From assembly GCA_964451925.1 (NCBI GenBank), contig CAYVKA010000002.1:85403-149402 (forward strand): 64,000 bases of DNA, written 5' to 3'. This document shows positions 1 through 9,859 of the stretch, in pieces (positions within the stretch are counted from its first letter, which is position 1; each line of letters opens with the position of its first letter). Below the pieces are notes generated by a model. It saw only the letters and a program-made list of their open reading frames with translations. It did no database searches and was not told the origin of the DNA. The DNA is from Nevskia sp964451925 (GTDB lineage Bacteria; Pseudomonadota; Gammaproteobacteria; Nevskiales; Nevskiaceae). Position numbers and translations under genes: made by a program.

Positions 1-1
1 G

Positions 2-1282
2 ACCCTGGTTGAACGCCTGCTGCGCTACCCGCGATTCCGCCAGCGGGTCGATGGTTCGCACAGCACCGCCTGCTGGGTCGAGGACGAGGAACTGGACTTC
101 TGCTATCACGTGCAGGTACGCCGCCTGCCGGAGACGGACTTCGAGCAGCAACTGCGCCGCGCCGTCTCCACCGAGGTGTCGCGCGATCTGGAGCATGACC
201 GGCCGCTGTGGCGGCTGCTGCTGTTCCCTCATCATGGCGGCCCGATCACTGTGCTGTTCCGTGCCCATCATGCCCTGGCCGACGGCGTGGCTCTGGTGCA
301 GATGCTGCTTGACAGCACCGATGCCAATGCCGGCAGTCCGGCGCAGCGGCAGGGCGGTGGCAAGAAGCTGCGCGGCAGCCTGCTGGGGCACTTGGCTGAC
401 GAAATAGAATGGCTCGGCTCCGGCCTGCACCGGCTCGGCGGCGCGGCACGGGAACTGAGGCGGCCGCGAAAGCTGTTGCAGCGGCTGGAGCAGGGCAGGG
501 CAACGCTCGGGGCCATCCAGCGCGTTCTGCGCCTGCCGCGAAACCGGCCGGAAGCGTTCGGCAAACCGCTGAGCGGGCGACGCGACGTCGCCTGGATCGA
601 CGGCGTGCCCTTTGCGCCGCTGCGGCGCCTGGCACATCAGCTGGATGTGCACGTCAACGATGTTTTCATGGCGCTGCTCGCCGGGGCGCTGGGTCGCCAT
701 TTGCACCATGGCACGGAGCAGTTGCCGGAGCAGCAGAACCTGCGCGTCTCGATCCCGGTCAACCTGCGCAGCGAAACCGGGCCGGATCTGGGCAACCAGT
801 TCGGCCTGGTGCTGCTCGACCTGCCGGTGGGGCTGCGCGATCCGCGGCAACGGCTGCGCACCGTGTCGCAGCGCATGACCGCGCTGAAGGCTTCGCTCGA
901 GGCCCGCGTCACGCTGGCCGGTCTCGCCGCGGCGGGCCACCTGCCGGTGCCGCTGGAGAAGAAGCTGGTCGGGGTGATCGGCGCGAAGTCCACCGCGGTG
1001 GTGTCCAACCTGCCGGGCCCGAAGCGGCACATCCGCATTGCCGGGGCACGCCTGCGCAATCTGGTGTTCTGGCCGCCGCAGGCCGGCGGCATCGGAATCG
1101 GCATCAGCTTCTTCACCTACGCCGGCGAATTGAGCATCGGCATCTCCGCCGACCACAACCTGCTGCCCCACCCGCAGCGCCTGCTGGAAGCGATGCACGA
1201 GGAACTGCGCCTGCTGCAGCGTCTGGGGCGGAATGCGCAACGGAGCGCCGCGCGGCGCAAGGCCGCGGTGGCGGCGCTATAG
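2..1282 (+). CDS. Wax ester synthase/diacylglycerol acyltransferase (WS/DGAT), 5' truncated by window edge
   Basis: The reading frame is open from base 2, so the gene starts before the window and only its N-terminal part is missing. WS/DGAT enzymes transfer an acyl group from acyl-CoA to a long-chain alcohol or diacylglycerol, giving storage wax esters or triacylglycerol. The family's catalytic HHxxxDG motif is present as HHALADG, encoded at 266-286. The C-terminal half shows typical family features: a V(S)NLPGP segment near 1005-1020 and a SFFTYAGELSIGIS-like stretch. The gene ends 3 bp before the end of hemN on the other strand (tail to tail). Subfamily and substrate preference cannot be read from the sequence. 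Confidence 0.85.
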   Translation, partial: TLVERLLRYPRFRQRVDGSHSTACWVEDEELDFCYHVQVRRLPETDFEQQLRRAVSTEVSRDLEHDRPLWRLLLFPHHGGPITVLFRAHHALADGVALVQMLLDSTDANAGSPAQRQGGGKKLRGSLLGHLADEIEWLGSGLHRLGGAARELRRPRKLLQRLEQGRATLGAIQRVLRLPRNRPEAFGKPLSGRRDVAWIDGVPFAPLRRLAHQLDVHVNDVFMALLAGALGRHLHHGTEQLPEQQNLRVSIPVNLRSETGPDLGNQFGLVLLDLPVGLRDPRQRLRTVSQRMTALKASLEARVTLAGLAAAGHLPVPLEKKLVGVIGAKSTAVVSNLPGPKRHIRIAGARLRNLVFWPPQAGGIGIGISFFTYAGELSIGISADHNLLPHPQRLLEAMHEELRLLQRLGRNAQRSAARRKAAVAAL

Positions 1283-1285
1283 GGT

Positions 1286-2701
1286 TCAGATCGCGCGCGA
1301 AAAGCGCGGCTCTGCGGTGACGCTGTCGCCGCGGGACAGGTAGGCGTCGAACGGCATGGCGATGGAGCGCAGCAGGTAGCGGCCGCTGTGCGTCACGCTG
1401 ATGCCCTTGTCGTCGAGCTGGACCAGGCCGTCATCCTGCAGCTGCCGCATCTCGCCTAGTTCCCAGGCGAAATGCGACCGGAAATCCACGCCGTGGCGGC
1501 GCTCGATTTCACCGAACTCCAGCCGGCCGCCGCACATCAGCGCCGCGATCACCTCGCGCCGCAGGCAGTCTTCCGGTGTCAGCAATACGCCGCGCTCCAC
1601 CGCCAGCTGCCCGCCGTCAAGCGCATCCTGATAGTCGCGCAGCGTGCGGGCATTCTGGCTGTAGGCCGCTCCCAGGCGGCTGATCGAGCTCATGCCCAGC
1701 CCCAGCAGGTCGAGCCCGCCGCGGGTGGAATAGCCCTGGAAGTTGCGCTGCAGCGTGCCGGCCCGCAGCGCCTGGGCAAGCTCGTCGTCGGGCAGGGCGA
1801 AGTGGTCCATGCCGATGTAGACATAGCCGGCGTCGAGCAGGCGCTCCACCGTCAGGTACAGCAGCTCCAGCTTGGCGGCGGCGTTGGGCAGCTCGTCCAG
1901 GCGGATGCGGCGCTGGGCCTTGAAGCGCTGCGGCAGATGCGCGTAGCTGTAAGCCGAAATACGATCCGGACGCAGCGCAATCAGCTGATCGAGCGTGCGG
2001 TTGAACGAATGATAGTCCTGCTTCGGCAGGCCGTAGATGAGATCGGCGGACAGCGAGCGGAAACCGGCGTCGCGCGCGGCCTCCATCAGCTGCGCCACCT
2101 GCTGCCAGGACTGCACGCGGTTGACCGCCTTCTGCACTTCGGGGTCGAAATCCTGAATGCCGAAGCTGGCGCGGTTGAACCCTAGCCCGGACAGTTGCGC
2201 CAGCGAGGCCGGCGTGATGGTGCGCGGGTCGATCTCGATCGAGAACTCGCGCTGCGCGTCGCCGCTGACGTTGAAGGCGCGGTGCAGGGCTTCGAACAGC
2301 TGCGACAGCTGCGACATCGAGAAATACGTCGGCGTCCCGCCGCCAAAATGCAGTTGTTCCACCGGGCGCGAGGACGGGAACAGGGCGCCCTGCAGCGCGA
2401 TCTCGCACAGCAGGCGCTGCAGATAGTCCTGGGCCAGTTCCGTGCGGCTGGTGATGATCTTGGTGCAGGCGCAGTAAAAGCACGGGCTGGCGCAGAACGG
2501 CACGTGCACATACAAGGACAAAGGCGCCCGCGGCGACAGCGCATTGCTCAGCGCGACTGCGGCCCGGTGCTCGGCCGGACCAAAGTCCGGCACGAACTGC
2601 AGCGCGGTCGGATACGAGGTGTAACGCGGCCCGTTGCGGTCGTGCTTGCGGATCAGCGCCGGCGTCGGGAATTCGGCCTTCCACGGGCTGGCGGTGGTCA
2701 T
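1286..2701 (-). CDS. hemN: Oxygen-independent coproporphyrinogen III oxidase HemN
   Basis: 471 aa, the usual HemN length. This radical-SAM enzyme decarboxylates coproporphyrinogen III to protoporphyrinogen IX without oxygen, so it supplies heme under low-oxygen conditions. The radical-SAM cluster motif CxxxCxxC is present as CASPCFYC about 65-75 residues in, preceded by YVHVPFC and followed by the glycine-rich GGGTPTYF segment. The chosen ATG at 2701 overlaps the stop of the TauE-like gene (ATGA), indicating translational coupling; an upstream in-frame extension runs through that gene and is rejected. A hemN gene at the end of a cbb3 oxidase cluster fits heme supply for the oxidase. Confidence 0.93.
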   Translation of the reverse strand: MTTASPWKAEFPTPALIRKHDRNGPRYTSYPTALQFVPDFGPAEHRAAVALSNALSPRAPLSLYVHVPFCASPCFYCACTKIITSRTELAQDYLQRLLCEIALQGALFPSSRPVEQLHFGGGTPTYFSMSQLSQLFEALHRAFNVSGDAQREFSIEIDPRTITPASLAQLSGLGFNRASFGIQDFDPEVQKAVNRVQSWQQVAQLMEAARDAGFRSLSADLIYGLPKQDYHSFNRTLDQLIALRPDRISAYSYAHLPQRFKAQRRIRLDELPNAAAKLELLYLTVERLLDAGYVYIGMDHFALPDDELAQALRAGTLQRNFQGYSTRGGLDLLGLGMSSISRLGAAYSQNARTLRDYQDALDGGQLAVERGVLLTPEDCLRREVIAALMCGGRLEFGEIERRHGVDFRSHFAWELGEMRQLQDDGLVQLDDKGISVTHSGRYLLRSIAMPFDAYLSRGDSVTAEPRFSRAI

Positions 2702-3384
2702 GACAGCGTCGCCGCCGGCGCGCACCAGCCGGGCAGCCCGGCGTGCGGCAGCACCACGATCGCCGCCAGACCCAGCGCGCCCAGGCCCACCAGCCACCAG
2801 CCGCCGGCCTGCGGGCGCATCGCCAGGTTGCCGCGCGCGCCGCGCCACGCCACCGCCGCAAGCAGCGGCGTGCCGCCCAGCGCGAATGCGGCGGCGAGCA
2901 TGGCGCCGCTGGCCGTGCTGCCGGACAAGGCGGCCAGCAGCAGCACCGAATAGAGCAGCCCGCAGGGCAGCAGCGCCCACAGCAGGCCGCGCGAGAACAG
3001 GTTGAGCCATTGCGGCAGGCCGCTGAAACGGCCGCGCGCCGGCACCTGGCAGCAGGTGGCAGTCGAGCGGCGCGACAGGATCAGCTGTGCGCCGACACCG
3101 ATCAGCGCCACATCGGCGACCGCCTGCAGCACTGCGCCGTTCACCGGGTCGGGGAGGTGCCGCAGCAGCGACTGGCCGAGCGCTCCGAACAGGCCGCCCA
3201 GGGCACCGTAACCCAGCACCCGCCCGCCGTGCAGCCAAGCCAGCGCCACCGGCGCCCGCATCCCGCTGCCGGCGCGGATATGGTGTGTACCCAGAGCGCC
3301 GCACATCGCCACACAATGAACACCGGCCGCGGTGCCGGCCAGAACCATGGCCGGGGCGGTCAGCACGCTGCCGGGAATCCACAT
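2698..3384 (-). CDS. Sulfite exporter TauE/SafE (COG2836)-like membrane protein of the cbb3 cluster
   Basis: 228 aa with several hydrophobic segments. The N-terminal helix contains the HCVAMCG motif typical of the COG2836 subgroup that sits beside cco assembly genes in many proteobacteria, where it is suspected of taking part in copper or metal handling for the oxidase. It lies between the dksA-like gene and hemN and overlaps hemN by the 4-bp ATGA. The ATG at 3384 is the first one after the preceding gene. The transported substrate is unknown; the link to oxidase assembly is inferred from position. Confidence 0.8.
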   Translation of the reverse strand: MWIPGSVLTAPAMVLAGTAAGVHCVAMCGALGTHHIRAGSGMRAPVALAWLHGGRVLGYGALGGLFGALGQSLLRHLPDPVNGAVLQAVADVALIGVGAQLILSRRSTATCCQVPARGRFSGLPQWLNLFSRGLLWALLPCGLLYSVLLLAALSGSTASGAMLAAAFALGGTPLLAAVAWRGARGNLAMRPQAGGWWLVGLGALGLAAIVVLPHAGLPGWCAPAATLS

Positions 3385-3413
3385 GTCAATGCCCTCAGCG
3401 GCGCGCAGGGCCT

Positions 3414-3755
3414 TCAGGGAGCCGGATTGCCGGACTTGCAGTTGGAGCAGCAGGTGGCTTCCGGCAGCACGTAAAGGCGTGCTTCGCCGAGCGCGGCGCC
3501 GCAGCGTTCGCAGATGCCGTAGTGTCCGGTTTCAATGCGGTCGAGCGCGTGCTGGATCTGCAGCAACTCCTGGCGCGTGACTTCGGCCAGGCGGTCGAGC
3601 ACCTCGTCGTTCTCACACTCCAGCGCGCGCTCCTCCGAATCCGCCGAAAGCATGGCCGGGCGTCGCCGGCGGCTGCTTTCGACGCTCTCCAGGCGATCGC
3701 TCAGATCGCGGAAGCGGCTGCTGAGGGTGGCTTTGGCGTGTTCGGCAGACATCAT
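3414..3755 (-). CDS. DksA/TraR-family C4 zinc-finger protein
   Basis: 113 aa from the ATG at 3755, chosen because GGAAAG lies 6 nt upstream; the longer open frame reads back through the FNR box and into ccoS. The C-terminal zinc finger is clear: CERCG then CCSNC, preceded by the family hallmark 'ALDRIETGHYGICERCG'. DksA-type proteins bind in the RNA polymerase secondary channel, with or without ppGpp. The N-terminal part is short and charged, closer to TraR/YocK-like proteins than to housekeeping DksA. A perfect FNR/Anr palindrome is centred about 68 bp upstream, so this copy is probably induced at low oxygen. Its partner promoters are unknown. Confidence 0.85.
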   Translation of the reverse strand: MMSAEHAKATLSSRFRDLSDRLESVESSRRRRPAMLSADSEERALECENDEVLDRLAEVTRQELLQIQHALDRIETGHYGICERCGAALGEARLYVLPEATCCSNCKSGNPAP

Positions 3756-3816
3756 GGCGTTCTTTCCAGGCTTATGGGCGACCGGGAAAGTCTGTCGCAT
3801 CGCCTGGCCGGCGCCA

Positions 3817-3830
3817 TTGATCTGCATCAA
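3817..3830 (-). promoter_or_regulatory. FNR/Anr box upstream of the dksA-like gene
   Basis: TTGATCTGCATCAA matches the consensus TTGAT-N4-ATCAA at all ten defined positions. It lies in the gap between ccoS (end 3856) and the DksA/TraR gene (start 3755). Binding by an FNR-type regulator is inferred. Confidence 0.8.
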
Positions 3831-3855
3831 ACCCGAGCGCTGCCGCCGGGTGGGA

Positions 3856-3996
3856 TCAGCGCTCGTCATCGGGCAGGCGGCGCGACAGATCGTCAAGGCT
3901 GTCGAACTGGCCGCTGGCGGTGGCCCACAGGAAAATGGCGATGGCGGCGAACACCACCCCCACACCGAGGGGGATCAGCAAGTAGAGACTGGGCAT
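3856..3996 (-). CDS. ccoS: cbb3 oxidase assembly protein CcoS
   Basis: 46 aa: a single N-terminal transmembrane helix (residues about 4-24) followed by the CcoS tail with the GQFDSLDD segment. CcoS is needed for cofactor (heme/copper) insertion into cbb3 oxidase. The ATG at 3996 overlaps the ccoI stop by one base (TGATG), the usual ccoI-ccoS coupling. A longer frame upstream lies inside ccoI and is rejected. Confidence 0.93.
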   Translation of the reverse strand: MPSLYLLIPLGVGVVFAAIAIFLWATASGQFDSLDDLSRRLPDDER

Positions 3997-6245
3997 CAGG
4001 CCACCTCCGCAGTTCGCTGCAAGGTCAACGCCGGGGCGGGCCGTCGCGCCGGACTCAGGCGCAGCGCGTTGCCCACCACCAGCAGGGAAGAGACGGACAT
4101 GCCGGCGGCGGCAGCCCAAGGCTGCAGGTGCCCGGTCATGGCCAGCGGCAGCACCAGCAGGTTGTATCCCAGGGCCCAGATCAGGTTTTCGCCGACGCGG
4201 CGGCGTGCCGCCCGGGCGATATCCAGGGCCATGGGCAACGGTGCCAGAGAATCACCGGTCAGCAGCAGGTCGGCATGGGTCTGGGTCAGCGCAGCGCCCT
4301 GCGGCATCGCCGCTGAGGCGTCCGCCGCGGCGAGCAGCGGCGCATCATTGAGCCCGTCGCCCACCGCCAGCACGCGCGCGCCCTGCCGCTGCAGCTGACG
4401 CAGGCGCTCCAGCTTGCCAGCTGAGGACTGGCGCGCGGCGTGGCGCTCGATGCCGAGCGAGCGGGCCAGCGCTTCGACCGTCTCGCCGGTGTCGCCGCTG
4501 AGCAGCTCCACCGCCAGACCGCGCTGCTGCAGCTCGCCGATCAGCCGCGACACTTCCGGCCGGGTGGTCGAGCCGAGCACAAACCAGGCCAGGGGACGCG
4601 CGGCATCGCACAGCAGTACCGCGGTGTCACCGGTGGCAAGCCCGTTGGCAAGCGGGCTGCTCGCGGGGAAAGGGGCGTATTCGGGTGCACCCAGCCAATA
4701 GCGCTGGCCTGCGACCATACCGCTGACGCCGCGGCCCGCCTCGTGCCGCACCTGGTCCGCCGCATCGCCCGCTGCCGCCGCCGCCAGCGCCAGGGCGATG
4801 GGATGGCGGCCGCCTTGCTCAAGCGCCGCGGCGATGCGGGTGCAGGACGCCGCATCCAGCCCGCTCAGCGGCACCACCTGCTTCAGCTGCATGCGCGCTT
4901 CGGTCAGGGTGCCGGTCTTGTCGAACAGCACGGTGTCGATCGAGGTCAGCGCCTGCAAGACGCCTGGATTGGCCACCAACACGCCGCTGCGGGCCAGCGC
5001 GGACGTGGCGGCGGCGAACGCCGCCGGCACCGCCAGGGACAGCGCGCAGGGGCAGCTGGCGACCAGCACCGCCAGCAGCACGTTGAGGGCCGCATCGGTG
5101 CCGCCGCCCCGCCACAGGGTCCAGGCAAAAGCGCAGGCCGCGAACAGCAGAACTGCGGCGATGAAATGCGCCGCCAGGCGGTCGGCGAGCAATTGCAGCT
5201 TCGGCTTGTAGCTCTGGGCCTGGTCGAGCAGGCGGGTGATCTGCGCCAGCAGGGTGGCGGCGCCAACCTGGCGCACGCTGAGGCTCAGCGGCGCGTCGCC
5301 GACATTGATGGCGCCCGCCATCAGCGCCTGTCCGGGGAGGTGCGGCACCGGGCGCGATTCTCCGGTGAGCAGGGATTCATCCAACTCCGCGGCGGCGTGC
5401 AGCAATTCACCGTCCGCCGGCAAGGTGTCGCCAGGAGCGACCACCACTTCGTCGCCCGCCTGCAGCGTGCCGATGGAAACTTCTTCCACGACGCCATTGC
5501 GGCGGCGCTGCGCGGTGAGGCTGCGGCGACCGCCAAGCACGCGCAGATGCTCCGCTGCCAGCGCCCGGGTGCGGCCCTCGAGATAGCGGCCGACGGCCAG
5601 GAACCACACGAACATGGTGGCGGTGTCGAAATACAGGTCGCCGGAGCCGGACACGGTGCGCCAGGCCGAGGCGCCGAAGGCCACGCCCAGGGCCAGGGCC
5701 ACCGGCACGTTCATATCCGCCTGGCCCGCGCGCAGCGCCTGCCAGGCGCCCCGGAACAGCGGCCAGCCGGCCCACAGCACGCCGGGGCAGGCCATGATGA
5801 ACTGGGCCCAGCGCAGCAATTGGGCGATGGCCGGCTCCGGGTGGACGCCGAAATAGCTGGGCCAAGCCAGCATCATCACCTGCATGGCGCAAATGGTCGA
5901 CACGCCGATGCGCGCGAAGGCCAAGCGGCGCGCGCGCACCTGCCGCGCCGCCGGCTCGTCGCTGGCCAGCACGCGGGGATCGAGGCCGTCATCGTCCAGC
6001 GCCTGCAGCAGGCTCGACAGCCGCGTGGTTTCCGGCCGGAAGCTGAAGCTCACGGTGCGGGCCGCCAGGTTGACCCGCACCGATTCGGCCCGGCCGGCCA
6101 GCAGGCGCTCGGCGCGCGTCGCGCAGTTGGCGCAATGGATGCCGTCGAGCGCCAGCAGCACCGAGCAGCCGTCGCCGGCGGCGGAGCCGAAGCCGCTGCG
6201 GATTTCCGGCCGGTCGAAGGCCGACCAGTCGCGGCCGGATTTCAC
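3996..6245 (-). CDS. ccoI: Copper-translocating P1B-type ATPase CcoI (FixI)
   Basis: 749 aa, normal for CcoI/FixI. It moves copper across the inner membrane for maturation of the cbb3 oxidase. Visible in order: an N-terminal heavy-metal-associated domain with CxxC (GIHCANC, about residue 36), membrane helices, the actuator segment with TGES, the membrane copper motif CPC (ASCPCALS), the phosphorylation site DKTGTLT, and GDGLNDAP near the C-terminus. The GTG at 6245 is the first start codon after the upstream small gene; no strong ribosome site separates it from alternatives. It overlaps ccoS at the 3' end. Confidence 0.93.
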   Translation of the reverse strand: MKSGRDWSAFDRPEIRSGFGSAAGDGCSVLLALDGIHCANCATRAERLLAGRAESVRVNLAARTVSFSFRPETTRLSSLLQALDDDGLDPRVLASDEPAARQVRARRLAFARIGVSTICAMQVMMLAWPSYFGVHPEPAIAQLLRWAQFIMACPGVLWAGWPLFRGAWQALRAGQADMNVPVALALGVAFGASAWRTVSGSGDLYFDTATMFVWFLAVGRYLEGRTRALAAEHLRVLGGRRSLTAQRRRNGVVEEVSIGTLQAGDEVVVAPGDTLPADGELLHAAAELDESLLTGESRPVPHLPGQALMAGAINVGDAPLSLSVRQVGAATLLAQITRLLDQAQSYKPKLQLLADRLAAHFIAAVLLFAACAFAWTLWRGGGTDAALNVLLAVLVASCPCALSLAVPAAFAAATSALARSGVLVANPGVLQALTSIDTVLFDKTGTLTEARMQLKQVVPLSGLDAASCTRIAAALEQGGRHPIALALAAAAAGDAADQVRHEAGRGVSGMVAGQRYWLGAPEYAPFPASSPLANGLATGDTAVLLCDAARPLAWFVLGSTTRPEVSRLIGELQQRGLAVELLSGDTGETVEALARSLGIERHAARQSSAGKLERLRQLQRQGARVLAVGDGLNDAPLLAAADASAAMPQGAALTQTHADLLLTGDSLAPLPMALDIARAARRRVGENLIWALGYNLLVLPLAMTGHLQPWAAAAGMSVSSLLVVGNALRLSPARRPAPALTLQRTAEVA

Positions 6246-6246
6246 T

Positions 6247-6422
6247 TCAGTGGTGGTGGGCGCTCAACGCAGCCGGCTCCGGCAGTGCGGTGAAGCCCCT
6301 GGTGTAGGCCACGATCGCCAGCGTCGAGGCAATGAATACGGATGCCAGCGGCAGCCCCAGCACCAGCCCCAGCTCCAGGAACAGACGCGACTCGGATTTC
6401 GGCTTGGAATGGATTGGCATGC

Positions 6423-6426
<4 letters not shown>
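6247..6426 (-). CDS. 59-aa single-TM protein in the ccoH position
   Basis: This small gene starts at the ATG at 6426, overlapping the ccoG stop (ATGA), and ends 1 bp before the ccoI start. The product has a short polar N-terminus (SKPKSESR), one hydrophobic helix at about residues 15-41 and a short tail ending in three histidines. It sits where ccoH (fixH, normally about 150-170 aa with a periplasmic domain) is usually found between ccoG and ccoI. It may be a very short CcoH analogue; I see no recognisable FixH domain. Tight overlaps on both sides support it being a real gene. Confidence 0.75.
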
Positions 6427-7828
<1,402 letters not shown>

Positions 7829-7829
<1 letters not shown>

Positions 7830-8107
7830 TATTGACGCTCCGGACTGCGCGGCGCCGTCAGCACGGCGGAAAACAGCGCCGGCACCAGCGCCAGCAGCCA
7901 CATCAGCAGGAAGGTGATGCCGATGCCGCCGAGCGTCGGCAGCGGCAGGCTCCAGTTGTCCGGCAACAGCAGCAGCACCACGGTGGACAGCGCCGCGCCA
8001 AGGAACGAGGACCACAGCAGCACGCTGACCAGGCGCAGGCGCGGACGCCTGCCCAGGCCACGGCTGGCGAAGTCCTGTTCGCTGATGCTGGCGCCGTCAC
8101 CGTTCAC
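7829..8107 (-). CDS. 92-aa two-TM membrane protein between ccoP and ccoG
   Basis: 92 aa with a polar, arginine-rich N-terminus and two hydrophobic segments at about residues 26-49 and 58-83. The GTG start at 8107 overlaps the ccoP stop (GTGA) and its own stop overlaps the ccoG start, so it is translationally embedded in the cco operon. I do not recognise a characterised family. By position it could be an oxidase assembly or stability factor; that is inference only. Confidence 0.8.
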
Positions 8108-9024
8108 GGGGCGGATGCCTTGGCGGCGCCGGCGTCGGCGCTGCCTTCGGCGCCATGCGAGAGGCCGTAGACATACGCCGCCACGACGCGGATCTCGTCC
8201 GGCGTCAGGATGTTCTCATGTGCCGGCATGGTGCTCTGCCGCCCGCCCATGATGGTCTCGCGCACGCCGTCACGGCCGCCGCGGAACAGCCAGATGTTGT
8301 CGGTCAGGTTGGGCGCGCCCAGCGCCTGGTTGCCCTTGCCGTCTGCACCGTGGCACGGCGCGCAGGTCATGGCGAACTGCTTCATGCCGGCTTCGCGCTT
8401 GGCCGGATCCAGCTTGGCGTCGGACCAGTAGGGAACGAAGTCAAGCAGCGCCTGCTGGGCCTCGGGCGGCAGACCGGCACCGATCGCCGGCATCACGCCG
8501 TGGCGTCCGTGGGTGATGGTTTCCACGATCTGCTCCGGCTCGCCGCCGTACAGCCAGTCGTTGTCGGTCAGATTGGGGAAGCCGATGGCGCCATGCGCGT
8601 CGGCGCCATGGCAGCCGGCACAGTTGCCGAGGAACACGGCGCGCCCCAGCGACTGCGCCGAGGAATCCTTGGCCAGCGCCGGGATATCCTTGCCGGCCAG
8701 CGTGGCATACACCGCGCGGCGCTTGGCGGTGAGTTCGTCCAGGCGGGACTGCATCTGCTTGGTCGAAGTCCAGCCCAGCCGGCCGCCGAGATTGCCCAGG
8801 CCGGGATAGAACACCAGGTAGCCGGCGCCGAAGATCACGGTGATGATGAACAGGTTCAGCCACCAGCGGGGCAGCGGGTTGTTGAATTCGCGCAGATCGT
8901 CGTCCCAGACATGGCCGGTGCTTTCGCCCGGCTTGCCGCGCGCATTGGCGTACAGCAGCCACAGACAACCCACCATCATCGCGACGGTGATGACAATGAT
9001 GTAGATGCTCCAGAAGTCGCTCAT
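8104..9024 (-). CDS. ccoP: cbb3 oxidase subunit III, diheme cytochrome c CcoP
   Basis: 306 aa. CcoP passes electrons from soluble cytochrome c to CcoO and the catalytic subunit. It has two N-terminal membrane segments (about residues 6-24 and 55-73), the conserved WDDDLRE(F/Y)NNPLPRWW region between them, and two periplasmic heme c motifs, CAGCH and CAPCH, each followed by a downstream methionine ligand region. ATGA overlap with ccoQ upstream and GTGA overlap with the small membrane gene downstream. Confidence 0.96.
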   Translation of the reverse strand: MSDFWSIYIIVITVAMMVGCLWLLYANARGKPGESTGHVWDDDLREFNNPLPRWWLNLFIITVIFGAGYLVFYPGLGNLGGRLGWTSTKQMQSRLDELTAKRRAVYATLAGKDIPALAKDSSAQSLGRAVFLGNCAGCHGADAHGAIGFPNLTDNDWLYGGEPEQIVETITHGRHGVMPAIGAGLPPEAQQALLDFVPYWSDAKLDPAKREAGMKQFAMTCAPCHGADGKGNQALGAPNLTDNIWLFRGGRDGVRETIMGGRQSTMPAHENILTPDEIRVVAAYVYGLSHGAEGSADAGAAKASAP

Positions 9025-9209
9025 GGACGGATCTCGCGGCAGCAGGGCGGCAGTTCAGCCGCCACCGGCGTGGGGGTGTGTTGCATTTCCTCGGTCAGCG
9101 GCAGTTGCGCGGCTTCCTCGAAGCGTGCGCGGTTGTGGCGGGTGTAGGCCCACCAGCTGACACCGATGAAGCCGATGATGGCTGACAGGGTGAAGATTCC
9201 ACTGATCAT
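9021..9209 (-). CDS. ccoQ: cbb3 oxidase small subunit CcoQ
   Basis: 62 aa with one membrane helix (about residues 3-22) and a short cytoplasmic tail. CcoQ stabilises the cbb3 complex. It lies in the standard place between ccoO and ccoP and overlaps both by 4 bp (ATGA). The tail carries a CC pair near the C-terminus whose meaning is unknown. Confidence 0.9.
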   Translation of the reverse strand: MISGIFTLSAIIGFIGVSWWAYTRHNRARFEEAAQLPLTEEMQHTPTPVAAELPPCCREIRP

Positions 9210-9859
9210 GGACGGCTCTCCGATTTGGCGGGTTCGGCGGCGGCGGCCGGCGCGGCGGCATCCGGCTTGGGCAGCTTGAGCGACTGCAGGAAGGCGATCA
9301 GCGCGTCCATCTTCGACTTGCCGGCCACCGCGGCGTCGGCGCCGGCGATGTCGCTGTCGGTATAGGGCACGCCCACGGTCTTCAGCGCGCGCATCATCGC
9401 GGGCACTTCACCCGGCTCGAACTGCTCCTTGGCCAGCCAGGGATAGCCCGGCATGTTCGACTCCGGCACCACATCGCGCGGGTTGTGCAGGTGGATCTGG
9501 TGCCACTCGTCGCTGTAGCGGCCGCCGACACGGGCCAGGTCCGGCCCGGTGCGCTTGGAGCCCCACTGGAACGGATGGTCGTAGACCGATTCGCCGGCCT
9601 GCGATGCCGGCCCGTAGCGCAGCACTTCCTCGGCCAGCGAGCGGATCATCTGCGAGTGGCAGCCGTAGCAACCCTCGCGCACGTACACGTCGCGCCCCGC
9701 CACTTCCAGTGGCGTGCGCAGCTGCAGGCCCGGCGCCGGCGTGGTGGCGCTCTTGTCGTTCATCAGCGGGATGATTTCCACCAGGCCGCCGAAGCTGATC
9801 GCCACCGCGGTCAGCGCCGCCAGCAGCATGACGTTCTTTTCGATGGTTTCGTGTTTCAC
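9206..9859 (-). CDS. ccoO: cbb3 oxidase subunit II, monoheme cytochrome c CcoO
   Basis: 217 aa from the GTG at 9859, which overlaps the ccoN stop (GTGA). A longer frame reads back inside ccoN and is rejected. CcoO carries one heme c: the motif is CYGCH, preceded by GRDVYVREG and followed by the conserved GPDLARVGGRYSD segment. A single N-terminal membrane anchor lies at about residues 9-30. The C-terminus is an Ala/Pro-rich tail. Confidence 0.95.
   Translation of the reverse strand: MKHETIEKNVMLLAALTAVAISFGGLVEIIPLMNDKSATTPAPGLQLRTPLEVAGRDVYVREGCYGCHSQMIRSLAEEVLRYGPASQAGESVYDHPFQWGSKRTGPDLARVGGRYSDEWHQIHLHNPRDVVPESNMPGYPWLAKEQFEPGEVPAMMRALKTVGVPYTDSDIAGADAAVAGKSKMDALIAFLQSLKLPKPDAAAPAAAAEPAKSESRP

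Noticed and set aside
4440..6293. 617-codon plus-strand frame opposite ccoI
   Set aside because: Antisense to a P-type ATPase with all motifs intact; composition is typical of GC-rich shadow frames.
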